From Zarea fungicola (Eukaryota; Ascomycota; Sordariomycetes; Hypocreales; Cordycipitaceae), in NCBI GenBank assembly GCA_900169235.1, contig FWCC01000240.1:1-64000 (forward strand): DNA of 64,000 nt, written 5' to 3'. Shown piece by piece: positions 23,700-34,372 of this stretch. Below the pieces are notes generated by a model that worked only from the letters and a program-made list of their open reading frames with translations, was not told the DNA's origin and searched no databases. Every line of letters starts with the position of its first letter. The stretch's first letter is position 1. Position numbers and translations under genes: made by a program.

Positions 23700-25128
23700 A
23701 TGGCGTCTCAGACACCAGTCCCGACTTCAATGGCTATCTCGGTGCGAACCACTAACGACACCGCGTCCCGCGCAACAAGCAATATTGTTGCGATGACGAC
23801 GCCGTTTGTAGTACCGCCAGACTGCCTTGACTTCAATGGCGGGACCATCAACTTTGAACCCTACAATAGAGCCTTCACTACCATTACACAGAACAGTGCC
23901 GTCCGGCAGCGACCATCCTGCTATCCATCAGGCGCGATGAACGCGACCTACCTACCGGGCGTCTGCCCCAGCGGCTGGAAATATTACAAAATTATTCCAG
24001 CCGCCTACTCTACTCAGTTAACGACTAGTGGTACCCGTGGTCCTCTCATTAAGTTGACGTCAGCACTTTGCTGCCCTTCGTGAGTTCACCCTATTCTGCC
24101 GGCGCTTCCAACCTTCAAGGCTAGCAGTAGAAGAAAGGCAAACACAGAATGAATTGTGCTAAAAGAGGAAAACTTGCCATTTGCCCCAAGATTATAGTGA
24201 CTTCTATATGCATGTCTTTACCTGGACAGATCAGGGGGGTGAGCCACAAAACTGTACGGGTTACATCCAGGGGAATGAGATTACCTCCGTCAATATACCA
24301 GACGGCGGTGCCGCCAACCAGACTGTCTTTACCTCGATTAACGGTGGAGCGACTCTGATCTACCCCCCGTGGAAGATCACATGGGCCTCAGAGGATATCG
24401 CCACACTTTCACCGGCGCCTCCCCGCATCGGCGCTAATTCATTTGTGCCAAACTGGACGCCCGGTACGAGGCCGACCCAGTACAATGTCAACCCGTACTC
24501 GAGTGGCGGCATCGCCACGGCCGCTCTCGCCTCAGCCATTGTGGTACCCATTGTCCTCTTCTTTTCTGCCATGGCCGGAGCGTTCTTTTGCATCCGTTCC
24601 CGCCGTAGGAAGGAAAGGCTCGCGATTGAGAAGGAGGAGCAAGAAGCTTTGGAGCAGGCCACTACAGCCGCGGCAGCAGCCGCAACAGTGACAACGCAGC
24701 AAAGCGATCGGGTAAATACGACGCGCGACAGTGAACGACAAGTCGAAGCCACGGTGGCTAGCAGCCAACCAAACGTCTCTTCGCTTTCGCCCCCAACATC
24801 ATCTCCGGTTGATTCCTCCGGCGACGGCATGGCTACCCCGGGCAGACCGTTAACGCATCATCATCATCAAAACCAGCAGCAGCCGCAATCGCAGCACATG
24901 GCAGGGCCAGCAGAGGCACGTAGCCACCCACTGTCCAACTTTACCAAGCCTCTGTATCCCGGTCTCCCTTCAGAGGGCTTCGACAGGATCGAGGAGCCGC
25001 CGCCATACGAGCCTTCACCAAGCAACACTACCAGAGGCGCGCCGCAACTGCGAAGCCAGCAAATACATCAGTCCGAAGAAGATGCACATTCAGATACAGT
25101 ACCACATCAGACGCGACGTGAACCATAG
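23700..25128 (+). CDS. single-pass membrane protein with PPxY cytosolic tail
   Basis: Two exons, 23700-24079 and 24198-25128, 436 aa; the frame extends upstream only to TTG. The acceptor at 24197 is the one that avoids an immediate stop. The N-terminal 230 residues hold an extracellular-type region with several cysteines (PPDCLDF, PSCYPSG, GVCPSGWKYY, LCCPS) and N-glycosylation sites, but no clear N-terminal signal peptide; the single membrane span (about 230-258, IATAALASAIVVPIVLFF) could act as anchor. A basic stop-transfer RSRRRKER follows, then an Ala-rich coiled stretch, a His/Gln-rich low-complexity tail and a PPPY motif (394-397) that could recruit WW-domain ubiquitin ligases of the Rsp5 type. 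The plan resembles fungal surface sensor-like proteins. Function unknown. Confidence 0.8.
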
Positions 25129-25911
25129 GTGCGATCAAGAAGTTGCAAAGGTGTACAGTCGCAGGAGGTTAATGTGAACCATGATTCTGCCTAGGCCAAA
25201 AAATAATAGTATCATATCCGTCATTCATAAAAGCGAAGCAGTTTAGCTGCGCCGTTTGTATACATAAACTGTTTTAGGTTTAAATTTAATAGGAATATAT
25301 ATAGGTAAAAATAATAGGGTTATAACATTGTTCAAATGGCAATTGATCCAGCCGTAAGATGGTTTCGCTCTCTGTGGGCTTTGCAACTGCTGATACAATG
25401 CAGCAGCCTACCTCTCACGCATCGAGCCACAGGGGAATCTCTTGCACAAAAATCCTTTGACAGAACAGTATCTATCTGAACACGAGCTTGCGCTTAGCAA
25501 AAAGACGGACAATCCTGTCGAAATGCCTGTCAGGCAAGATATCCGTGCTATACTTGCAAGCCCTTGAAGTTGGCGCCACTTTCCCGGCACTCAAGACCGG
25601 CCACGCGCCAGTACCAACAACGGCACTAAATACGTTTCCATTCGTTTTTTCTGCTGACCATAATAACATACTGATTAACCAGAGTGCTGATGTACAAACT
25701 ATATACGCTAAAATACGGCCGCAATTTGTGCAAATTATTGCGATTCCAGTCTTATAACTAGTAGGATGTGTGGTTTCGAGTTTGCTTCTAGCTTACGGGT
25801 AGGTTGCAGTCCATGACACGGCTTCAACGACAATTGTAGTATAATGCCAAGTATTATTCAACTTTGGCCATGATGTAATGCTAGCAACACGTTTCTGTCT
25901 ATAGAAAGATG
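25129..25911. other. 783 bp convergent intergenic region
   Basis: Lies between convergent 3' ends. AT-rich, no coding signal. Confidence 0.5.
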
Positions 25912-28340
25912 TTAAATTCCGTTTGCAATCCCGTTCCGATTTACTCCATTCCCATTTCCAATCCCGTCAAGGTATACACGTTCCAAAAATATAACCTTGC
26001 TATCGTAATCACCACCGTCAAATCTATGCTGGATGCCACCGTTCATGAGAGTAGCACCTGTGTATGCGCCGCGACCATCAATCATGTACGTAGCAGAAGG
26101 GTTGAGACCCTGCAGGCGGAGGTATGGGTAGTTGTGCACCGAAGTGGCGCGGATCTGGAACGCGAATAGAACAGCCTGTGAGCCGTCTTGGGAAATATAC
26201 ATCACAGCCGGGTAGTTGGACTCGGAGGGTAAGTTGAGGCGCCACATGTCACCACGGATGACAATGGGGTTGACCTTTTCCGCGAGGGTGACGAGCTCTG
26301 GGATCTGGCTCTTTTCATCCGCCGGGATAACGGGAGGGTTTAGCTCGAAGCCAAAGGCGCCCGCCATCATGGCGACGTGAGCGCGGAATCGTAGTGGTGT
26401 GGTGCGCTTGTTTATTTCGTTGGGCACGGCCGACACATGAGCGCCCATGGTTGAGGCCGGGTAGACGAGTGATGTGCCAAACTGGATGTGGATGCGGTCA
26501 AGCGCGTCTGTGTTATCAGACGTCCAGACCTGTGGGAAATACTGCAGCATGGCGGGGTCAAAGCGGCCGCCACCAGAGGCACAACCGTTCCAGAGTACGT
26601 CGGGGAAGCGGGTTGTGAGCTCCTTGAATACGCGGTAGATGCCGATACTGTACGTATGGTGGTTGCTCGGGGAGGGGCTCTCATGCGTGCCTCTGTTGTG
26701 ATCCCACTTAATATAGGTCGCTGGTATTTCTTTGAGAATCTTGGTCAAAGAGTCGATGATAAAGTCCTGCACTTCAGGGAGCGCAAGGTTGAGTATGAGC
26801 TGCTGGCGACACTCGGTGCGAGGATAGTCGCCCGCATGCAACACCCAGTCAGGATGTTCAGTGTAGAGCACAGACTTGGGGTTTACCATTTCAGGTTCAA
26901 CCCAGAGTCCAAACTGCAGCTTTTTAGGCGGATTAGCGGCATCCTTGCCCGAAGCGGCTACGTCTAGCTGCAAAATCTTCTCCGCAAGAGACCCGAGCCC
27001 ATTGGGGAACCGGGTTGTGTTGACCTGCCAGTCACCGAGACCTGCATGGTCGTTGATGCGGGGGTATTTGTTGCCGAACCATCCGTCGTCCAAGACAAAA
27101 AGTTTGACACCCAGATCGGCAGTTTCCTGGGCAAGTTTGTAGATTGTAGACTCGTCAAAGTCAAAGTATAACCCTTCCCAGCTGTTCAGGAGGACAGGGC
27201 GAGTCTCGTTGACAAACTTGCTCTTGATGAGGTTCTGGCGGTAGAGACGGTGGAACTTGCGTGACATGTCGCCGACACCTGCGTCGGAGAAGACACACAC
27301 ACACTCGGGGGTGGTGAAACTTTCGCCTGGCGCGAGGGGCCACGAGAGCTGCTCTGGGTTGATCCCCAACATAGCACGAGTGATGCCCTGTGGGCTCCGC
27401 TCGACCTCGGCGCTGAAGGACCCGGTATGGACGAGCGACATACCCCAGATATCGCCATGGGTTTCGGTGGTCGTGGAGGCAACAACTGCCAGGAAGGGGT
27501 TGTTGTAGTGGGACGAAAAGCCAGTGGCGCTACCGAAGCTGGTAATAAGTCAGTAAGAGATCAGAAGGCAGACTGTCAAGTAGCGTATGTGGATTTGCTC
27601 ACCCCTGTGTTCCATAGTCGACCTTGCGACGGGTTTGTGTGCATTCTCTTGTCCATTCGCCGCGCAGCTGGAGCAGGTCGTACTCGTTATGTGGTAAATC
27701 GACACTGAAACTAGCCAATTTCTCAATTGTCACCGTCTCGTTGCTTTCATTCGTCAACCGTGTACTCCTAGCAATGGCATTGTGCTCTGGGAAAATAGAG
27801 TACGCCAGTTCCGCCCGAATGGAGCTGTGGCTGTCGTGCATGTGAATAACAAGCGTGGTGGCCTCGTCCTCAGTGGCGAAAGTCGCTGGCAGCCCAGGCA
27901 AGTCCGGTTTTCCAGCAATGATGCTGTAGGAGGTATACTTGAACTGGCTCACGTCGTGGCTCGCCGTATGTCTGATACGCACTGCAGGGGAGCGGTAGTC
28001 GCCGCGGCCGCGGTCGGGAAACTCGCGACGCAGGTGTTCCTGTCCAGAGTAGCCGCCGCCATTAGGCTTGATTTCGGCAATTGGGTCGCCTGTGACGAGG
28101 GCACCAAAATGATCTGCGATGAGGTCTCCCGTGGTTTCGTCAATGTGGAATCGGTATGAGACGTTTGCACCGTTGAGCGCAAAAAAGTTGCCCTCCACGA
28201 CAACGGCTGAAACGAATGTGCTGTTAGCGACAGTATTTTCCTGCAATTTTTTGAGATAAAGATTGAAACTTACGTGGCAGTCTCAGACCCGCGCCAAGGC
28301 TGGCTCCATTGCCAATTCCATTGACAGCCTGTCGAGTCAT
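25912..28340 (-). CDS. cytosolic alpha-galactosidase, family GH36
   Basis: Three exons on the minus strand: 28274-28340, 27603-28206, 25912-27538; 765 aa, a normal GH36 length. The first exon codes only 22 residues; its acceptor at 28207 restores [17 protein letters not shown]. No signal peptide, so cytosolic, as in fungal AglC-type enzymes. The beta-supersandwich N-domain spans to about residue 330; the barrel carries [31 protein letters not shown] with nucleophile Asp503, and TSDNTDA with acid/base Asp565. It should remove terminal alpha-1,6-galactose from raffinose-type or other galacto-oligosaccharides after uptake. N- and C-termini carry similar Asn-Gly-Ile repeats (VNGIGNG and DGIGNGNG). 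First member of the carbohydrate cluster that extends to 45948. Confidence 0.93.
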
Positions 28341-28594
28341 GGTGAAGCGTTTCTCGAGGTAAATGTGAGGACCTAGACGACAGCAAGTTCCTAAGGAGAA
28401 TGTCTCAACTGCCTCAGCTTTACCTCAGTTTAACGAGAGCGCCAGCGCCTCTTCATGTCGCAGGCGGTCAAAAATATTATATACTAGATACGGTGTCTCC
28501 ATACAAATGACTTGGCCTGTTTGCTTTCGGAGTACGGGTTTCTCCAACAACTTTCCGAATAAATGCCCTTGAATTCATGCGGTGACCCGCACTA

Positions 28595-28742
28595 CCCCGC
28601 TTGATGTGTGGTCCGGAGACAAGGCTCGGGGAAATTCTCGGGTCGATGACGATAAGCAGACTCGCCTGAGAGATGGCAATATGTAGTAGCTATTGTAGGT
28701 GACTTGTTACTTATATGACAAAGTGGAGAATTAGCCCTGGGG
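28595..28742. promoter_or_regulatory. CreA-type motifs upstream of GH36
   Basis: CCCCGC at 28595-28600 and CTGGGG at 28737-28742 match the SYGGRG consensus of the carbon catabolite repressor CreA/Cre1, 255-400 bp upstream of the GH36 ATG. The motif is short, so only clustering and context make it credible. Confidence 0.35.
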
Positions 28743-29308
28743 TCCTTTGGGAGGATTCGAATACAGCGGCTAGAAGTCCGTATCACAGCTACTGGTTAAA
28801 TACCAGTGTGTGAGACTACTTTAAGCTTGCCCGCCTGTGTCTCAAAGAAGTGCCAGATATGGAGCTGCAAATCATTTTACTATTTGAATCGGAAACCAAG
28901 CCCAGAATAGTAGATAAGCTAGACTGTTCGCCCAATCTTTGCTCAGCCAGTGTTGTCTCGGCCACGTGGAGGTGGTCAGTCCAAGTCTTACCAACAGACG
29001 GCTATTTAAAAAGATCATAAAGAGGAAGAATATCCCCGCCCGGCAGTGCTCTATTACTTTGGCTCTGATCCTGCAGATGGGTTTTATCTTGTACGGGTCT
29101 AGGGCAAGTCGATCTTTGAACCTGCTCTTGAGATTATTAATCGCCCTCATTTCAAGTCCATTACCTACCTGCTGTAGCTAATCTGTGGGAGTCGCGGACC
29201 AAAGCCTCCTCGCAGTCCTTTGCGGCGTAAACTGTGAAGATACTGGCAGTGATGCCAGTTCTCACACATTCCCGCATTGATATCCTTTGCTTCCCCTTGA
29301 CTTTTGGA

Positions 29309-29360
29309 GCCGACACTTGCCGCATACTTGTGATGCCGACACTTGCCGCATACTTGTGAT
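29309..29360 (+). repeat. perfect 26 bp tandem duplication
   Basis: 29309-29334 and 29335-29360 are identical 26 bp copies beginning GCCGACACTT and ending CTTGTGAT. A recent slippage or replication duplication in non-coding DNA. Confidence 0.9.
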
Positions 29361-30683
29361 TGAGCCTGGGTAGGCGGCAGCTCTTGCGCTTTGTAGGCTT
29401 TTTTTTTGGAGCTATCTTGGCCAAATCTACATTTGACATCTGCGGTCTCGCAATGCTCAATTGATATTACTTTCGTTATTTGGACGCCAACGAAGATGGG
29501 CTTGCGTAGATTGAACCGAAACAAGTGTGTCGAGGTACAATGCCGCACGCCACCGGTCAACACTTTTGACGCCAAGCCTCAGGTTCTCTCATGGCCGGAG
29601 AATTGCAGTTAAGCAACCTATGATTCCTGGTCCATGGTTGAGGACATTTCCCTTAGAAGCGAGACCAGATGGACATTTCCCGACTCCAAAATGCCAAAAC
29701 TGTCGGACCGACCCTTTATTGAGGGGAAACCCCAAGTTTCCCCCAAAAAATGTATGCAACATGAGCCAGTGTGGGTACAATTGAAGCCACCAGGTTGTCT
29801 GGACAGCCCTGTCCACCCTGAAAAGTCTAACCTCGCCACATGGCCTAGTACGGGGGCCAATGGGACCACACACTCTAGCCATTTGGGGAATTATTCGGAC
29901 TTGGTGACAAGACAGGGGCGACTGGCGGGGATATTTTCGGGCGCCCATCCATCATCCATGGTGTAGAGGCGCTCGGCGATTGAGATAAACCACGCCTTAT
30001 TACTACGAGCATGCAGAAATGTGTGAGTAAACGACAGAGTTACTGAGCCGCATGCGCTCAAACGCCTTGGACTTGTTGATAGCTATCCGGCGAGCATGCA
30101 TTTCAATATTGCTAGAGCAAACTCTCCTTGGCCAATGCTTGCTCATCAGTCGAGTTACAGTGAAACTAGTTAGTCGACTGGTCAGTGAACCAACTACTAG
30201 CTGAAAGTGTCTGAGGATCAGCTGCCACTGACTTCTGTGCCCTGTAGAGCCATAGGAGCATGTTGTGGGGGCTGGCACACGCACATATAATTTTAGCTCA
30301 CGTTCTACAGCTGAGTCTCGGCCGCTAGCATGTGGAGGCTCGATGATGAGGGCATTGGCATGGGTGGCCAGTGAGATGGGCGTAAAGTAGAACAACACGA
30401 AGCCATCAAGTTTGACGTGACCTAAGTGGCACTTGTGTGAGCTAATAAGCGATGTTATTAAGCGATATTAATAATATGACGAATATGCCAAGCTCATGAA
30501 GCCGTTCTTTTGGCCAGAGGGAACCAAACAGCAAACATGAGCTCTGTAGCGCTGTAGCGGTGTACTTGTCAAGGTTGACAAATGGCTCAATGAGGCTCAA
30601 GATTCGATGCTGGCTTGCCGGCCGTCAACCTCCGTACTCCGTATTTATCCTTGTGGCACGTTATAATTCGATAATTAGAATTT

Positions 30684-30794
30684 GCGGGGGTCTGGGGAAA
30701 CGACCAGGGGACGTTTGGGGATTTGGGGTGTCAAAGCATGGTCTTCCAGTCCACCAATAATCCTGGGTTGACTCGCTGTAGCCATTTTGCGGGG
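30684..30794 (+). promoter_or_regulatory. CreA-type motif cluster upstream of MFS gene
   Basis: GCGGGG at 30684 and 30789 and CTGGGG at 30692 match SYGGRG, all on the coding strand and 280-395 bp upstream of the transporter ATG. Consistent with glucose repression of a sugar permease; binding is inferred. Confidence 0.45.
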
Positions 30795-31077
30795 GGTGGT
30801 GGCTTGCTTTCGGAAAGCCGAATATTTCCCCGTCTCTATTGCAAGGAATTGTGCACCGGCGCGAAACTTTTGACATTCAATATTAATTGGTATATACACA
30901 GGCCTCCTAGCTTGTCCGTGAATATATAACCACAGGGATCGCCGCCGCAAAATTGGAGCAGAAGGCAGGCCGTTGTCACCACCACTCACCAGCACCCTCA
31001 CAGTTGCTGCTCTTCCATCGGGTGCCACCTACTTCGTCACATCCTCTACCCGCCTCCCTCTTCCTCACTTTGCAGTC

Positions 31078-32831
31078 ATGGAGAAACAGGAGGCGATCTT
31101 GGCGCAACACGTCGAGTTCGACGCCACCTTGGCAGAGGCTGGCAAGAATGCGACACTGAGCGACTCTGCGCTGAACCAGGCCGCCCTGGAGCATAGCGCT
31201 GATGAGCACGAGCTGTCGGTGCGCGATGCCATCAAGGCGTATCCCATGGCCATTGTTTGGGCATTGGTATCCGCCACTTGCGTCATTATGGAAGGCTACG
31301 ATACCAATCTCTTGTCCAATTTCTTTGCCTATCGTAAGTTGGAAATGCGTCGTTGAGCGAAGCGGACTACATTACGAGAAAGAATGGAAAGCTAACCCGC
31401 AATTGCTTTACAGCCTCGTTCTTGATTCGGTACGGTCGCTTCGTTGGCAAGTCGGACGCAGTGCCTACTGGTTACCAACTTACCCCAGCATGGCAATCCG
31501 GACTTTCGCAGGGCTCCAATGTCGGCTCAATCGCAGGCTGCCTCATTAGCGGTTTGCTTGTTCACCGATACGGCTCCAGAATGACGCAGATTGGTGCCTT
31601 GATCTCGCTGACTTGCTTCATCTTCATCGTCTTCTTCGCGCCCAACCTCCAGACGCTGGTCGTGGGTGAAATTCTCTGCGGTCTGCCGTGGGGTATTCTG
31701 GCGACAACCTCTCCTGCGTATGCCTCCGAGGTTCTTCCCACCGCCCTGCGAACTTACATGACGTCCTACACCAACATGTGCTTCATTATCGGTCAGCTCA
31801 TTTCTGCCGGTGTTCTTAAGGGTCTATCTACCCGCGAGGACGAGTGGGGTTACCGCATTCCCTTTGCACTGCAATGGATGTGGCCCATCTTCCTGATTCC
31901 CCTCATTTACATTTCTCCCGAGTCTCCCTGGCATCTCGTCCGCCACGGTAAGCTCAAGGAGGCAGAGGAGTCGCTTCGCCGCCTGCAGTCTCCCAGCGCA
32001 ACCAACATCGACCCCCGCAACACGCTTGCCGCCATCATCTATACCAACAACCTGGAGAGACAAATGTCAGTTGGCACCTCATACTGGGATTGCTTCAAGG
32101 GCACTGAGCTGCGCCGAACTGAAATTGCCTGCCTCACCTTTGCGGGCCAGATTCTCTGCGGTATCAGCTTTGCCTACAACTCCTCCTACTTTTTCTCCCA
32201 GATTGGTCTAGGCACTAGCGCCACATACTCTCTTGCTCTCGGAGGCACTGGGTTGGCCTTTGTCGGTTGTCTCATCAATTGGTTCTTCCTGATGCCACAC
32301 TTTGGCCGCCGTACTATTTACGTCTGGGGAATGGGTGCCATGTGCCTCGTCCTGATTCTCATTGGTATTCTCAACGTCTGGACTGCGCGCCACAACGTCG
32401 CTCTTACCCAGGCCTGCCTGTCTCTTGTCTGGACTTTCATCTTCCAGCTCAGTGCTGGCCAGCTTGGTTGGGCGCTGCCGGCTGAGATGGGCTCTACTCG
32501 TCTCCGCCAAAAGACCATCTGCCTTGCTCGTGATGCCTCCAACGTTGTTGGCACCGTTGGTGGTATTCTGCAGCAGTACTTCATGAACCCTCAGGCATGG
32601 AACCTGAAGGGCTACACCGGTTTCTTCTGGGGCGGTACCTGCTTCTGCATGTTTGTTTGGAGCTACTTCCGTCTTCCCGAGACAAAGGGTCGCACCTACG
32701 ATGAGCTTGACGTGCTGTTTGCCAAGAGAGTCCCTGCTAGAAAGTTTGCCTCTACAGTTGTCGACTCATTTGATCAGACTGACATTTCTCACCTTACTGG
32801 AAAGAATGAGAAGTCCGGCGAGGTGGTTTAA
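31078..32831 (+). CDS. MFS sugar:proton symporter, alpha-glucoside permease (MAL) type
   Basis: Two exons, 31078-31333 and 31414-32831, 557 aa; the join gives NFFAY-PSFLIRYGRF. About twelve membrane segments are visible. Sugar-porter features: an AYASEVLPTALR loop, PESPWHL after TM6, GRR after TM8 and PETKGRTYDELD after TM12. The long charged N-terminus and the NTLAAIIYTNNLE...GTSYWDCFKGTELRRTEIA cytoplasmic loop are characteristic of maltose/alpha-glucoside permeases (MAL31/MPH group). It sits in the plasma membrane and imports a glycoside with protons. Placed between GH36 and the MAL-type activator, it is a likely importer of the oligosaccharide cut by the cluster's cytosolic hydrolases. 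Confidence 0.92.
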
Positions 32832-32950
32832 ATTGATCTAGAGCAGGCTTTATGCCATGAAACAAATGATTATATACTCCTTTAGTAAAGAACTCTGATT
32901 TACAGCCTAATAAAAGAAGTTCCTATTGAGGATATAAGGTGCTAGTGGCC

Positions 32951-33769
32951 AACTAACGCCCACCACCCCCCTACGGTCATACCCACATCCGGTCACTTTT
33001 TTACACCAAAAACAACCATTTTTACCACTAAAAAATCCTTTACGGTTAGTATAAAAATAAATATAAAAATATGGTTAATTTTATAACTATTAAAATAGGC
33101 TACTTAATTTTTTTTAACCTTATATATAATTCTACTAAATTCGGATAATTACTTTAAAAGTAAAAAAATTCATAGTTAAGATTTACTAGAAAACTACTAG
33201 TATACCTTAACAGTTCTTATATAGTATATAACTAGCTAACTAAAATAGCTAATATTATTAAAAAACTATATTTAAAAACTATAATATTCTATATATCTTA
33301 ATTAAAACTCTTTATAATATAAATATATATATTTAACTATTAAAAGTAATAATAAAAAATATTAATAAAATTTATATAGGGCTACTTTTAAAAGCTATAT
33401 AATATTTTATGAGAATTTTTTATAAGTATAATACTACTACTTCTATAAATAAAAAATTATAATACATTTGTTTATATTTTTATATTATATAATTTTATCT
33501 AAGGAAAAAGTTATTAAGCTTTTTAAAATGTTAAGGTTTACTATAATTTCCCCTAATAAACACTAACAAAATTCTATATTTTACTTTAAACCTATGTATC
33601 TAAGTATATCTAAGTATATATAATTATATTAAGCTATATATAGTTAATTTAATTAATTATATATGCTATATATAAATTTTAAGTATGTTTAATAAAAAGT
33701 CATACTATTATTAAAGAGTTAAAAGGTAGTGTTTTGGTGTAAANNGTAAGGGGGTGGTGGGCGTTAGTT
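32951..33769. mobile_element. decayed AT-rich TIR element (MITE-like, RIP-like)
   Basis: An 819 bp island bounded by perfect 20 bp terminal inverted repeats, 32951-32970 and 33750-33769, starting AACTAACGCC. Inside them a second inverted pair, TTTACACCAAAA at 33000-33011 and its complement at 33732-33743, continues the symmetry. The interior is almost only A and T with no frame, the product expected of repeat-induced point mutation. Two unknown bases at 33744-33745 sit exactly where the left arm has about 29 extra bp, so the right arm is probably collapsed at an assembly gap. Flanks AGTGGCC and AGTGACT could be a 7 bp target duplication altered by two transitions; this is tentative. No transposase remains, so the superfamily is open. 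Confidence 0.8.
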
Positions 33770-34372
33770 AGTGACTTTACAGCGCATGAATTGTGCTCTG
33801 GCAACCCTCGCTGGAGCAGCGCCTTATGTATCGCCGGACCCTTGGTATTAAAGTAACTCAAGCAATTGAGAAGAGCTTTTTCCTTCTTTAAAAAAAAAAA
33901 GAAAAGATTATCAGTATCCGACGTAGTCGGGCCCCGAGAAAGGCTCAGTATTCTGTAGCTGTGTTCCTCAGCGCCGGGGGGGAGAAATGGCTTCTCGTCC
34001 ACAGAAATTCAGGCCATGCTCATCAGTTAGTAGTTAGCTACTTTGCCCAGCGCCGCAGAAAAATGCCGGGCAGGATAACTACAGCGCTTGTGAATGAGGC
34101 TTGCGCATGTGCTTCATTAATTGGCCATCGACAGGCAAACTTTCTGCACCTGTAGCGATACCAAAAGCCGTATGCTAGTGAGCAAAATATATTTTGGTTT
34201 ACTTGCAGCATCTTGCAGTATTTTGGGAAACCCGTGTACACAGATAAGCATTGTTTATTGTCATGAGCAGCATTAATATATACAGATTGAACTACTAGTG
34301 GATAGAATACTTTCGTAGCCATTTTCCTGCCAAACAAGTAAGAAAAAAAGCGTCTTTTACAGTGTTGTCATT
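33770..34372. other. 603 bp intergenic region
   Basis: 3' flank of the activator gene next to the TIR element. No gene supported. Confidence 0.5.

Larger units (their letters stand above)
28341..31077. other. 2.7 kb intergenic region with CreA-type motifs and a tandem duplication
   Basis: No gene could be supported. It separates the divergent GH36 and MFS genes, so it contains both promoters. A perfect 26 bp tandem duplication lies at 29309-29360 and CreA-type boxes lie near both ends. Frames at 29591-29966 are open on both strands but have no recognisable family. Confidence 0.5.

Noticed and set aside
28746..28765. GATTCGAAT resembling a tRNA B box
   Set aside because: No matching A box or cloverleaf arms at the right distance.
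29591..29966. Overlapping frames of 85-119 residues on both strands
   Set aside because: Similar length in several frames and no family resemblance; treated as non-coding.
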